A stretch of 64,000 nucleotides of DNA from an uncultured Pseudoxanthomonas sp. (lineage in GTDB: Bacteria; Pseudomonadota; Gammaproteobacteria; Xanthomonadales; Xanthomonadaceae), in NCBI RefSeq assembly GCF_946886695.1, contig NZ_CAMPJD010000015.1, positions 1-64,000 on the forward strand, in the 5' to 3' direction. Below, piece after piece: positions 24,620 through 31,764 of the stretch. Each line of letters opens with the position of its first letter. The first letter of the stretch is position 1. The translations under genes were made by a program, and so were the position numbers. A model generated the notes under the pieces. It saw only the letters and a list, made by a program, of their open reading frames with translations, did not search any database and was not told the DNA's origin.

Positions 24620-25069
24620 CTACTCAACTTGGCGAGAGGCCCAGTCACCTGCACGGCGGGCTTCTTCAATCCAATCCAGGGCTTCGCGGTAGCCGTCTTC
24701 GCTTTCCAGGACGCGGTCCGTAAGGGGCCGCCCTGTCAGCGTGAAGTACGCACCGAAGTCCGCAGGCGTGACTCCGGCGGCCTCGGCGGCTTGGTGGAAC
24801 AGGTGCCAGCGAATTGCGCGCTTCTCGAGTTCGTAGCGCGGCCAGAACTCTGGAAGGACCTCTGCACCTGCGCGTACGCGACTGACCGGCTCTCCCAGGC
24901 CTTTGTCCTTGGGGGCGAGGCGCTTGGCGGCGGCGAGGAGCAGGTGTGCCATATCCTGGCGCTCTACTGTCCCATTCGCCGTCTGCAGTTGGCCTGCACA
25001 CCGATGTAGGGCAGCGGATAGCTCGCGGAGCGAGGCCTGGATGTATGGATTCGGGTGGTCTTTGATCAT
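24620..25069 (-). CDS. Hypothetical protein
   Basis: 149 residues from the ATG at 25069 (MIKDHPNPYIQASLRELSAA); in-frame starts at 25108 and 25228 give longer versions. No signal peptide or membrane span. Segments: LLLAAAKRLAPKDKGLGEPVSR, FWPRYELEKRAIRWHLFHQ, AAGVTPADFGAYF, YREALDWIEEARRAGDW. It is probably soluble and helical; I recognise no family. It lies beside the decayed gene at 25.3-25.5 kb and isolated repeat pieces, so it may belong to an old insertion. Confidence 0.55.
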   Translation of the reverse strand: MIKDHPNPYIQASLRELSAALHRCAGQLQTANGTVERQDMAHLLLAAAKRLAPKDKGLGEPVSRVRAGAEVLPEFWPRYELEKRAIRWHLFHQAAEAAGVTPADFGAYFTLTGRPLTDRVLESEDGYREALDWIEEARRAGDWASRQVE

Positions 25070-25311
25070 CGCTCGACAGTGCACGGGCCGCGAATAGCGC
25101 CCATCCATCACGGTAGACGTCTGGCGGGGCCGTTTCCCTATGGCGATGGGCGAGATATCTCCCGCGGCGATGAGTCCGATGTTCGCGAACTTGAGCCGCA
25201 GCCGCAGCCGATGTACGAAGTGGCGCATCTCGAAAGGCTGCGGCTCGGCATGCCATATCCCACAGGAGGTAGACCACCTGGAGGCGCTGCTGAGAATGCA
25301 CGGTACCGGTG

Positions 25312-25528
25312 ATGCGTCTGTACCAGCGGATGCTGGACACCGAGTTGGCGCTGCGCAGGCGCCATCCTGTCGAACAGCGTGGAGGGCTATCAGCTGCTCA
25401 AGCTGGCTGGCAAGAGCGGCGGCCTGGATACGCTGCGCAAGCCGTTGTCGGTGCGGTTCAAGAGCAAGCGGGCGAGGGATGAGCCGGAGGACGTAGAACC
25501 CACGGTGGAGCGTGATGCGTCGGCGTAA
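25312..25528 (+). pseudogene. Probable decayed gene fragment
   Basis: Frame 1 starts MRLYQRMLDTELALRRRH and frame 2 then continues ILSNSVEGYQLLKLAGKSGG, LDTLRKPLSVRFKSKRA and an acidic end to a TAA at 25526-25528. Both pieces look like real protein, joined by a frameshift near 25365-25369. A GC hairpin with T-rich tail follows, as expected for a gene end. The parent family is not recognised. Low confidence. Confidence 0.4.
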
Positions 25529-25561
25529 GGAAAGCCGTCAGGTGTTGCGTAAGCGCATAGC

Positions 25562-25590
25562 AAAGGGGGTCGCCTGGCCCCCTTCGTTTT
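25562..25590 (+). terminator. Putative terminator after decayed gene
   Basis: AAGGGGG-TCGCCTGG-CCCCCTT followed by CGTTTT. Seven-bp stem with an 8-base loop and a short T-run. Confidence 0.6.
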
Positions 25591-25604
25591 CTGCGCGATC
25601 GCCG

Positions 25605-25702
25605 CGATAGGTTGGGGGTGAGTTTGCGAAGCCAAACATCGGGATGTCGGCAGGTGCGCGATGTCGGGCTTCACCGGTAGTCCAGAAGAAATTGCACTCT
25701 GA
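25605..25702. repeat. Palindromic repeat, family D, copy 2
   Basis: GATAGGTTGGGGGTGAG...CCAAACATCGGGATGTCGG, inverse arm GCGCGATGTCGGGCTTCACC, then tail GTAGTCCAGAAGAAATTGCA. Confidence 0.82.
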
Positions 25703-25730
25703 GCTCTATTTTCGCTATTTTCGCGATCCT

Positions 25731-25838
25731 AGATAGGTTGGAGTGAGCCTGCGAAGCTCAACATCGGGATGTCGGAAAGCGCGTGATGGTGGGCTTCACC
25801 AGTAGCCCAGAAGAATTCGCACTCTGCCCCCTGTTTCC
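25731..25838. repeat. Palindromic repeat, family D, copy 3
   Basis: AGATAGGTTGGAGTGAGCC...CTCAACATCGGGATGTCGG, inverse arm GTGATGGTGGGCTTCACC, then the same tail ending in GCACTCTGCCCCCTG. It ends about 20 bases before the next gene. Confidence 0.82.
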
Positions 25839-25857
25839 TCGACTAATAGGTGCGGAC

Positions 25858-26580
25858 ATGAGTCGATACTCGCTCAAATCAAGGCAAGCGTTCTGGTTGG
25901 CTGGCCTTTGCGCTGCTGCTGGCTACGTTTGCGCCGTTATTGGGACAGGGCAGATTGACGTTCATGTGCCGGCGTTGATCAGATCAATCGCCAAATTTCT
26001 ATGGAGTGAGGAGTCCGCCGGTTGGGCTGCCGCCATTGGCACGGTCGCCGCAGTCTGGGTAGCTCTGACGGCAAGTCGAAAGGAGCACGAGCGCGCGCTG
26101 CAACTGCGAAACGACGAGTGGGATCGGACCGAAGCGCGCCAGCGCGAATGGGCGCGTCGGCTAGCCCGCGCGCTGCATAAGGAGCTTTGGTTTGCCAACT
26201 CCGACCTAGAATTCATCGAGTATGGACTGAATCCAGCTCATCCGATTGAGGCGGTACAGCAGTTCATGGCTCATGAAATGCAGCAGGAGCCGCTACCTCT
26301 GCTGACCCGGTTTATTGACCAAGTGGAGTGCTTCTCACGCACCGACGCTGCGGCGCTCCTTAATATGCTAACTATCTGGCGAACCTTCACACGGCCATCG
26401 TCTCGTGCGGCGTTGGGAACGTCAGAAAAATTGACGCGGCAGCGGGCGGGCAATATCACCAAGCGATCGCAGAGAACGCGTAAGGTCATTAGGGAGCTGC
26501 AGGCTCAGCTGGAGCCTTATTTTGCAGATGACCCTGGCATGAAGTTCGTGGAAGAATCCGTGAGCTTTATCAAGCGCTAG
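25858..26580 (+). CDS. Hypothetical membrane-anchored protein
   Basis: 240 residues from the ATG at 25858 (MSRYSLKSRQAFWLAG). Two hydrophobic spans: ~15-32 (AFWLAGLCAAAGYVCAVIG) and ~58-76 (WAAAIGTVAAVWVALTA). A long charged helix follows (RKEHERALQLRNDEWDRTEA), then a helical cytoplasmic part with YGLNPAHPIEAVQQFM and a basic C-terminal stretch. The layout resembles small membrane-sensor or effector-like proteins, but no family is recognised. Base composition is less GC-rich than neighbours, fitting acquired DNA. A family D repeat abuts its start and may carry its promoter. Confidence 0.6.
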   Translation: MSRYSLKSRQAFWLAGLCAAAGYVCAVIGTGQIDVHVPALIRSIAKFLWSEESAGWAAAIGTVAAVWVALTASRKEHERALQLRNDEWDRTEARQREWARRLARALHKELWFANSDLEFIEYGLNPAHPIEAVQQFMAHEMQQEPLPLLTRFIDQVECFSRTDAAALLNMLTIWRTFTRPSSRAALGTSEKLTRQRAGNITKRSQRTRKVIRELQAQLEPYFADDPGMKFVEESVSFIKR

Positions 26581-26649
26581 GCGGCTCGCCCGAGCATCTT
26601 CAGGTCTAAGCGGCGGCGCCTGTGATGCGGTATAGCGCATCATATGAGG

Positions 26650-26720
26650 GAAGCTATACCCATCGCCATGATGCCGGCGCGCTGCGATTGATGCGTATCG
26701 CTTCGCTCAACCCGACCTAC
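26650..26720. repeat. Palindromic repeat, family C, copy 2
   Basis: AAGCTATACCCATCG...GATGCGTATCGCTTCGCTCAACCCGACCTAC in part; a diverged copy of the 23.9-kb and 27.2-kb palindromes, just upstream of the 26743 gene. Confidence 0.6.
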
Positions 26721-26742
26721 GAGACTGTGCGACGGAGAAGAA

Positions 26743-27186
26743 ATGACCGGTTATGGTCGTCCCGAAGCAGTGCATGTGGAAAATGAGTGGTACGACGGCC
26801 CGCGTGCCGGCGTTGCCGACATCGGTGGCGTGCCACATCGCCTCAAGTCACTTTTCGACGAGAAGGATGATGAGTACTTGGGGACGTTCCTCGTCTGGCC
26901 GATAGAGAAAGACGTAGTCGATCTGGAGCGGGAGCAATGGCAGATATTCGTTGGCTGGAACGCTCGCTACCAATCAGGCGGGGTGAGCAGCGATTCCCAC
27001 CCGGGGTATGCCGGAACGAACGCTCGCTGGGATGAAATCGAGGCCATTCTCAAGCCCAGTAGGGACGAAGTTCCGGCATCTGCCAGGCGAGCCGTCGCGG
27101 AAATGACTTATCTGGATCGAGAGGTCCGCTTCGCCGATTCTGGGCCTGCCTACATGTTGGGTTGGAAACTTCTGGATAGCGAGTAG
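26743..27186 (+). CDS. Hypothetical protein
   Basis: 147 residues, preceded by GACGGAGAAGAA. Soluble, with no signal peptide. Segments: VENEWYDGPRAGVADIGGVPHRLKSLFD, EYLGTFLVWPIEKDVVDLEREQWQIFVGWN, YAGTNARWDEIEAIL. I recognise no named family; size and acidity resemble immunity-type or DUF proteins. The TAG stop lies within the first bases of family C repeat copy 3. Lower GC than the surrounding core genes. Confidence 0.6.
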   Translation: MTGYGRPEAVHVENEWYDGPRAGVADIGGVPHRLKSLFDEKDDEYLGTFLVWPIEKDVVDLEREQWQIFVGWNARYQSGGVSSDSHPGYAGTNARWDEIEAILKPSRDEVPASARRAVAEMTYLDREVRFADSGPAYMLGWKLLDSE

Positions 27187-27268
27187 GATGGGTTGAGCGT
27201 AGCGATACCCATCGCTATGCCGCTACGCTGAGATTGATGGGTATCGCCTGCGGCTCAACCCATCCTAC
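27183..27268. repeat. Palindromic repeat, family C, copy 3
   Basis: GTAGGATGGGTTGAGCGTAG at the left and GGCTCAACCCATCCTAC at the right, with inner arms GATACCCATC / GATGGGTATC: the best-preserved copy of the family. Confidence 0.88.
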
Positions 27269-27291
27269 TAATGGCACTTTGGCCACAAACG

Positions 27292-27316
27292 AAAAAACCC
27301 CGGAGGTCCGGGGTTT
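27292..27316 (-). terminator. Terminator of tRNA-Leu
   Basis: Read on the minus strand: AAACCCCGG-ACCT-CCGGGGTTTTTT, a stem of 6 GC pairs extended by A-T pairs, right after the tRNA 3' end. Confidence 0.85.
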
Positions 27317-27321
27317 GATCT

Positions 27322-27407
27322 TGGTGCCGAAGGTGGGACTCGAACCCACACGCTTTTAAGGGCGGCGGATTTTGAGTCCGCTGCGTCTACCATTCCGCCA
27401 CTTCGGC
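27322..27407 (-). tRNA. tRNA-Leu (anticodon CAA)
   Basis: 86 bases with encoded CCA. Acceptor GCCGAAG pairs with CTTCGGC; the long variable arm is typical for Leu; the anticodon loop CTCAAAA gives CAA (27372-27374), reading codon UUG; the T-arm has GGTTCGAGTCC. A terminator follows. Its 3' end faces the repeat-rich accessory zone at lower coordinates. Confidence 0.96.
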
Positions 27408-27468
27408 GCGGACGCGGAGTATAGCCGAACCCCGGCCCCCGCCGACAGGGGCGCGGACCCAGCCCGCC

Positions 27469-28056
27469 TCAGTTGACCTGGTCCGTGCCCAGCAACCGCT
27501 CGCCCCGGCGCTGCCAACCGTCCGTGCCGGCCTCTTCCTCTGGTGTGAAGATCCCGCAGCGGACCATCGTGCGCTGGTACACATGCAGGCTCACCGCGAT
27601 CGCCTTGTCGCTGGGATTGCGGATGGTGTGGTACTCGTGCGGTGGGATCAGGCTGCCCGCCGAGCCCGTACCGGCCTCGATGGTGCCCGCCGGCACGAAG
27701 CGGTACCGCACATCGTCGTGCTCCGCCAGCTCGTACTGCGTGATCTCCAGCCGCCCGCGCCACACCCCTTCCACGCACCACATCCCCGAATGATCGTGGA
27801 TCTTCGTGCCTTGGCCCGGGCCCCACGTCATCGCGATCACGCTGTAACCATGCTCAGGGCTGGTGTACAGCTCGCGGCGCGCGTAATGGTCGGAGATCGG
27901 CTCCAGCACGCAGGACGGCAGATGCACGTCCTCGTCGCAGATCAGTTCGCACAGCGACTTGCGCAGCGCATCGGTGACGGCACGGTCGTCGCCGAGGGCG
28001 ACGGCGGCGTCCAGCGATGCGATCAGCTTGTCGGCGCCGGGGAAATCGAGGGTCAT
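27469..28056 (-). CDS. Cysteine dioxygenase family protein
   Basis: 195 residues from the ATG at 28056. The cupin metal site is visible: KIHDHSGMWCVEG (H87, H89) and a third His in IPPHEYHTIRN (H140). Enzymes of this family use iron and O2 to oxidise the thiol of cysteine to cysteine sulfinate, or of 3-mercaptopropionate. C94 is in the position of the cross-linking Cys region, which leans to cysteine. It is the first unit behind the tRNA and upstream of nothing obvious; the sulfur theme matches metX nearby. Confidence 0.87.
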   Translation of the reverse strand: MTLDFPGADKLIASLDAAVALGDDRAVTDALRKSLCELICDEDVHLPSCVLEPISDHYARRELYTSPEHGYSVIAMTWGPGQGTKIHDHSGMWCVEGVWRGRLEITQYELAEHDDVRYRFVPAGTIEAGTGSAGSLIPPHEYHTIRNPSDKAIAVSLHVYQRTMVRCGIFTPEEEAGTDGWQRRGERLLGTDQVN

Positions 28057-28140
28057 GGGGCGAGCCCGGTGAAAGTGTGGGCCCATTTTAGCCGCGTGGG
28101 GCGGGGAGGGCGTCGTGCGGTGCGGGATGGGTTGGATGAG

Positions 28141-28280
28141 CCCCTCTCCCGTCGGCGACCGAAGGAAGTCCCTGTGGGAGAGAGGGGTTGGGGTGAGGGG
28201 CGGCGGAGTGGTGAGGATTCGGCGGCTTGCACACCCTCATCCGGCGCTGCGCGCCACCTTCTCCCTCCGGGAGAAGGGAA
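28141..28280. repeat. Paired REP element, family B, copy 1
   Basis: CCCCTCTCCCGTCGG...GGGAGAGAGGGGTTGGGGTG at the left; CCCTCATCCGGCGCTGCGCG...CTCCCTCCGGGAGAAGGGA in inverse sense at the right. It fills the gap between cysteine dioxygenase and metX. Confidence 0.85.
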
Positions 28281-28290
28281 CAGCGGGTGC

Positions 28291-29418
28291 TCAGACCCCT
28301 GCCAGAAACCCCGCCACTGCCGGTCCGAACCGCTCGAAATCCACCAGGAAGGCATCATGCCCCTGCGGCGATTCCAGCGGCAGGAACTCCGCCTGCGCCC
28401 CGCCGGCCGCGAGCCCCTCGGCGATCTGCTGCTGCTGTTGCAGCGGGAACAGGATGTCGGTGGCCGCCCCGATCGCCAGCGCACGCTGCACGCGGATCCT
28501 GGCCAGCCCCTTCATCACGTCGCCGTCCGCGCGGTCCTCACCGGCGTATTCCGCCAGGTCGAACCAGTCCATCGACCGGCTGAGATAGAGATAGCAATTG
28601 GGATCGAAGCGGCGCACGAAGCGACGCGCATGGCCTTCCAGGTAACTCTCCACCTGGAACTCCAGTCCGAACGGATCCTCATCGGGACGGTCCGATTCGA
28701 GCCGCACGCGACCGAAGCGGCCATCCCACTCCAGCGCCGAGCGGTAAGTGATCACACCCAGTTTGCGCGCCATCCGCATGCCGGATTCCGGATAGGTCTC
28801 GTCGTCGTACTGGCCGTGGTTCCACTGCGGATCCAGCCGGATCGCCTCGCGCTGCAGCGAACGGATCGCGATGGAGAACGGCAGCGCCTGCGCACTGCCG
28901 GAGATGTTGATGTGCGTGCGCGCTGCGCCCGGGTGCAGCAGCAGGTAGGCCAGCGCCGTCATGCCGCCCATCGAATTGCCGATGATGCAGGCCAACTGCT
29001 CGACGCCCAGCCCGCGCACCACGTCGAAGGCCGCGTTGGCGCCGTCTTCCACCGACAATTCGGGGAAATCGAGGCGGTAGAGGCCACCCGTATCCGGATT
29101 CACCGAGGCCGGGCCCGTCGAGCCCTTGCAACTGCCCAGCGAGTTCACGCAGACCACGAACCAGCGGTCGGTGTCGATCGGCTTGCCCGGGCCAAGCATC
29201 GCCTCCCACCAGCCCTCCGCCTCGTTACCCGGATTGCGCGCCGCATGCGCGTCCGGCGACAGCCCGGTGACGATCAACACCGCGTTGTCGCGGCGCTCGT
29301 TCAAGGTGCCCCAGGTTTCATACGCCATCCGCGCCCCGTGCAGCGCACCGCCGCGTTTCATGCGGAACGGCGAGGGCAGGGGATGGAAGCGGGTGCCGGG
29401 GGGGATGAATTCGGTCAT
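28291..29418 (-). CDS. metX: MetX-like serine/homoserine O-acyltransferase
   Basis: 375 residues from the ATG at 29418. Alpha/beta-hydrolase acyltransferase with nucleophile S149 in CIIGNSMGGMTALAY, Asp in GAATDILFPL and His in SPQGHDAFL. The motif LGSCKGSTGPASVNPDTG marks the MetX group. Classic members acetylate homoserine for methionine synthesis; many Xanthomonadales proteins of this type have been reassigned as serine O-succinyltransferases serving cysteine synthesis, and the ASVNP variant may reflect that. The substrate cannot be settled here. Confidence 0.85.
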   Translation of the reverse strand: MTEFIPPGTRFHPLPSPFRMKRGGALHGARMAYETWGTLNERRDNAVLIVTGLSPDAHAARNPGNEAEGWWEAMLGPGKPIDTDRWFVVCVNSLGSCKGSTGPASVNPDTGGLYRLDFPELSVEDGANAAFDVVRGLGVEQLACIIGNSMGGMTALAYLLLHPGAARTHINISGSAQALPFSIAIRSLQREAIRLDPQWNHGQYDDETYPESGMRMARKLGVITYRSALEWDGRFGRVRLESDRPDEDPFGLEFQVESYLEGHARRFVRRFDPNCYLYLSRSMDWFDLAEYAGEDRADGDVMKGLARIRVQRALAIGAATDILFPLQQQQQIAEGLAAGGAQAEFLPLESPQGHDAFLVDFERFGPAVAGFLAGV

Positions 29419-29502
29419 CGCGGGAGTGTAGGCAATGCGGCGGGGCGATGCCATTTCATGTGTACATCGTGGTGTTGCGTGCGCACGCCGTGGTGCGTCG
29501 CT

Positions 29503-29685
29503 TTCCCTCGCCCTGCGAAGCGGGGAGAGGGTGCCCGGAGGGCGGGTGAGGGGCGAGCGGAGACGCAGGCCTTGCGCATCGATCAACGGTCGACGCGCGT
29601 CTGCAAGTAGATGGGGAGAGTGCTGCGCAAAGAGCGTCCCTCATCCGCCTTCGGCACCTTCTCCCCGCAGGCGGGGAGAAGGGAA
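29503..29685. repeat. Paired REP element, family B, copy 2
   Basis: TTCCCTCGCCCTGCGAAGCG...GGGTGAGGGGCG at the left and TCATCCGCCTTCGGCACC...GGCGGGGAGAAGGGA inverse at the right, between ccmI and metX. No gene is seen in this 280-base gap. Confidence 0.85.
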
Positions 29686-29699
29686 CGACACACAGCGCC

Positions 29700-30716
29700 T
29701 CACGGCACCACGCGGTCGATCATCAGTGTGTAGGTGTTGCCGGCCTTGACGTCGGCAGTGACGGCAGCGGCTTCCAGATCGCCGGTCTGGGCGGCGGGGC
29801 CGCTGCCTTTGGCGATGCGGGCCACCAGCTGTACTTGCGGCAGCTGCGACAGCTTGAGCGTGGGCATGGGGCTGTCGCCATCGCCGAGGGGCACGGTTAC
29901 CGGGAAGGTATCCACCGGCAGGCGTTTGGCGGCGACCGGCATCGGCGGGCCACCCACCTGGCGGGCGAACACGAACAGTGTGTCGCCCGGCGCCAGCTTG
30001 TCCTTCAGGGCCGGCGCCAGATCGACCGTGACCGTGAGCAGTGCAGGTGTGGCGTCGGCGACTGGTGCGGGCGCCGTGTCCGCCAGTGGCGGCAGGCCGG
30101 CGTCGGCACGGGCTTCGTTGATCTGCGTGCGCAGGGTGGCGGCGGTGTTGGGGTCGACCTTGGCCAGCAGCGGCTCCCAGGTCTTCGCCGCATCCGCATG
30201 CTTGCCTTCCTGTCGCTGCGCGAGGCCGACGAACCACAGCGCGCGCTGATGATCGGGATTGATGGCGATGGCCTTGTCCAGCAGCGCCATCGCCTGCGCG
30301 TCGAGCTTGCGTTCGGCATTGTTGAACAGCCGTGCCTGCGCGGCTTCGACCAGCAGGTCGGCGTCGGTGGGCAGCAGCTGTACGGCGCGCTCGAAGGCTT
30401 TCTGCGCGTCGTCGTAACGTTGCAGCGCAGCGTAGGACTTGCCCAGCAGGCGCCAGCCTTCCGGTTCGTTGGGCTGCTTCGCGAGCTCGGCTTCGAGCTG
30501 GGTCACGGCATCGTCCAGCGTCGTGGGCATTGTGGCGGTGGCCTGCGGCGACAGCGCGGCAGGCGTGCCCACCACGCGGTACAGCGCGAACGTGGCGATG
30601 CCGAGCGCGGCGACGCCGCCCAGCACCAGCCCGCGTGCATCGCGCCACAGCGGCCACAGCACCGCGAGCAGCACGGCGGCGGAGAGCACGATGGAGAGGA
30701 TCACGAAGGTGGTCAT
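29700..30716 (-). CDS. ccmI: Cytochrome c maturation protein CcmI
   Basis: 338 residues from the ATG at 30716. Two N-terminal membrane spans (FVILSIVLSAAVLLAVLWPLW, LVLGGVAALGIATFALY), then TPR repeats (GWRLLGKSYAALQRYDDAQKAF, AQARLFNNAERKLDAQAMALL, ALWFVGLAQRQEGKHADAAK) and a C-terminal beta domain ending DVKAGNTYTLMIDRVVP. CcmI carries apocytochrome c to the CcmF/H haem lyase. The start overlaps the ccmH stop by one base. Length fits the family. Confidence 0.92.
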   Translation of the reverse strand: MTTFVILSIVLSAAVLLAVLWPLWRDARGLVLGGVAALGIATFALYRVVGTPAALSPQATATMPTTLDDAVTQLEAELAKQPNEPEGWRLLGKSYAALQRYDDAQKAFERAVQLLPTDADLLVEAAQARLFNNAERKLDAQAMALLDKAIAINPDHQRALWFVGLAQRQEGKHADAAKTWEPLLAKVDPNTAATLRTQINEARADAGLPPLADTAPAPVADATPALLTVTVDLAPALKDKLAPGDTLFVFARQVGGPPMPVAAKRLPVDTFPVTVPLGDGDSPMPTLKLSQLPQVQLVARIAKGSGPAAQTGDLEAAAVTADVKAGNTYTLMIDRVVP

Positions 30717-31171
30717 CACCACTCCTGGTTGTCGTCGTCGGTGGTTGGCGCGGGTTGCTTCGCGCGCTTGGCGACGATCCGGCCGACCCAGACGCCGCCG
30801 GCCAGCAACAGCAGCAGCGGTCCGAACCACAGGATGTAGGTGCTGGGCGCGACCTCGGGCTTGTACAGCACGAACTCGCCGTAGCGATCGACCAGGAACT
30901 GCTTCACCTGTGCGTCGTCCTTGCCCTGGCGCATCAGGTCCAGCACTTCACGCCGCAGGTCGTGCGCGATCTGCGCATTGGAGTCGGCCAGCGACTGGTT
31001 CTGGCACATCACGCAGCGCAGTTCGGCGGTGAGTTTGTGGAAGCGGGCTTCCTCGGTCGTGTCGTTGAACTGCAGCGGAGTGGGGTCGCTGGCCTGCGCG
31101 AAGGCGGGCGCGGCGGCGACCAGCAGGGCCAGCAGCAGAGCGCGCAGCAGGCGAACGGGAGCGGTGTTCAT
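30716..31171 (-). CDS. ccmH: Cytochrome c maturation protein CcmH
   Basis: 151 residues. Signal peptide (LLRALLLALLVAAAPAFAQA), then the redox motif LRCVMCQNQSLADSNA (C53, C56), an RREVLDLMRQGKDDAQVKQFLVDRYGEFVLY helix pair and one C-terminal membrane span (ILWFGPLLLLLAGGVWVG). It reduces the haem-binding thiols of apocytochrome c for ligation. It overlaps ccmG and ccmI. Confidence 0.95.
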   Translation of the reverse strand: MNTAPVRLLRALLLALLVAAAPAFAQASDPTPLQFNDTTEEARFHKLTAELRCVMCQNQSLADSNAQIAHDLRREVLDLMRQGKDDAQVKQFLVDRYGEFVLYKPEVAPSTYILWFGPLLLLLAGGVWVGRIVAKRAKQPAPTTDDDNQEW

Positions 31172-31764
31172 CGGCCGGCTTCGATCTTTTCCAGCGCCGG
31201 GATCAGCTGGTGGTCGATGATGGCCTGGTCGATGGCGCCGACGTGCTTCCAGCGGATCACGCCGTTGCCGTCGACGAGGAAGGTTTCCGGCGCACCGTAG
31301 ATACCCCAGTCGATCGCGGTGCGGCCTTCGAGGTCGGCGATGACCATCATGTACGGGTTGCCGAACTGCTCCAGCCAGCGCAGCGCGTCCTCGCGTTCGT
31401 CCTTGAGGTTGTAGCCGATGAAGCGCACGCGCTTGGTCAGCGCGAATTGCGTGAGGATGGGGTGTTCGACGCGGCATTCGGGGCACCAGCTGCCCCAGAC
31501 GTTCATCACGTAGGGCTGGCCGGCGAGATCGGCGTTGGTGACGCGCTTGGCGGGGTCGTGCAGCAGCGGCAGCTCGAACGCGGGCGCGGGCTTGCCGATC
31601 AGCGGCGACGGTAGCGCATCGCGGCCGGCGCGGTCGGACTGCGACACGCCGTAGTACAGCAGGCCCATCAGGCCGACGAAGAACAGGCCGATGATGACCA
31701 GTGCGAACGTCAGTGCACCGCGCGAGCGCGGTGGCGAAGGCGGGAGTTCGGAAGCGTTGTTCAT
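31168..31764 (-). CDS. ccmG: Thiol:disulfide oxidoreductase CcmG/DsbE
   Basis: 198 residues. One N-terminal anchor (LTFALVIIGLFFVGLMGLLYYG), then a thioredoxin fold with VMNVWGSWCPECRVEHP (C94, C97) and WGIYGAPETFLVDGNGVIRWKHVG containing the cis-Pro region. It keeps the CcmH/apocytochrome thiols reduced in the periplasm. Overlaps ccmF and ccmH by 4 bases each. Confidence 0.95.
   Translation of the reverse strand: MNNASELPPSPPRSRGALTFALVIIGLFFVGLMGLLYYGVSQSDRAGRDALPSPLIGKPAPAFELPLLHDPAKRVTNADLAGQPYVMNVWGSWCPECRVEHPILTQFALTKRVRFIGYNLKDEREDALRWLEQFGNPYMMVIADLEGRTAIDWGIYGAPETFLVDGNGVIRWKHVGAIDQAIIDHQLIPALEKIEAGR

Larger units (their letters stand above)
25229..25857. other. Gene-poor stretch with decay and repeats
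   Basis: About 630 bases without an intact gene. It contains the decayed frame (25312-25528), a terminator-like hairpin (25562-25590) and two family D repeats with their tails (25605-25702 and 25731-25838). Confidence 0.6.

Noticed and set aside
27322..27345. tRNA 3' end as an attachment core with a second copy
   Set aside because: No second copy of the tRNA 3' sequence and no integrase gene were seen in the window.
27583..29610. 675-codon plus-strand frame spanning two genes and a repeat
   Set aside because: It crosses cysteine dioxygenase, a REP pair and metX on the opposite strand and has no recognisable domain.
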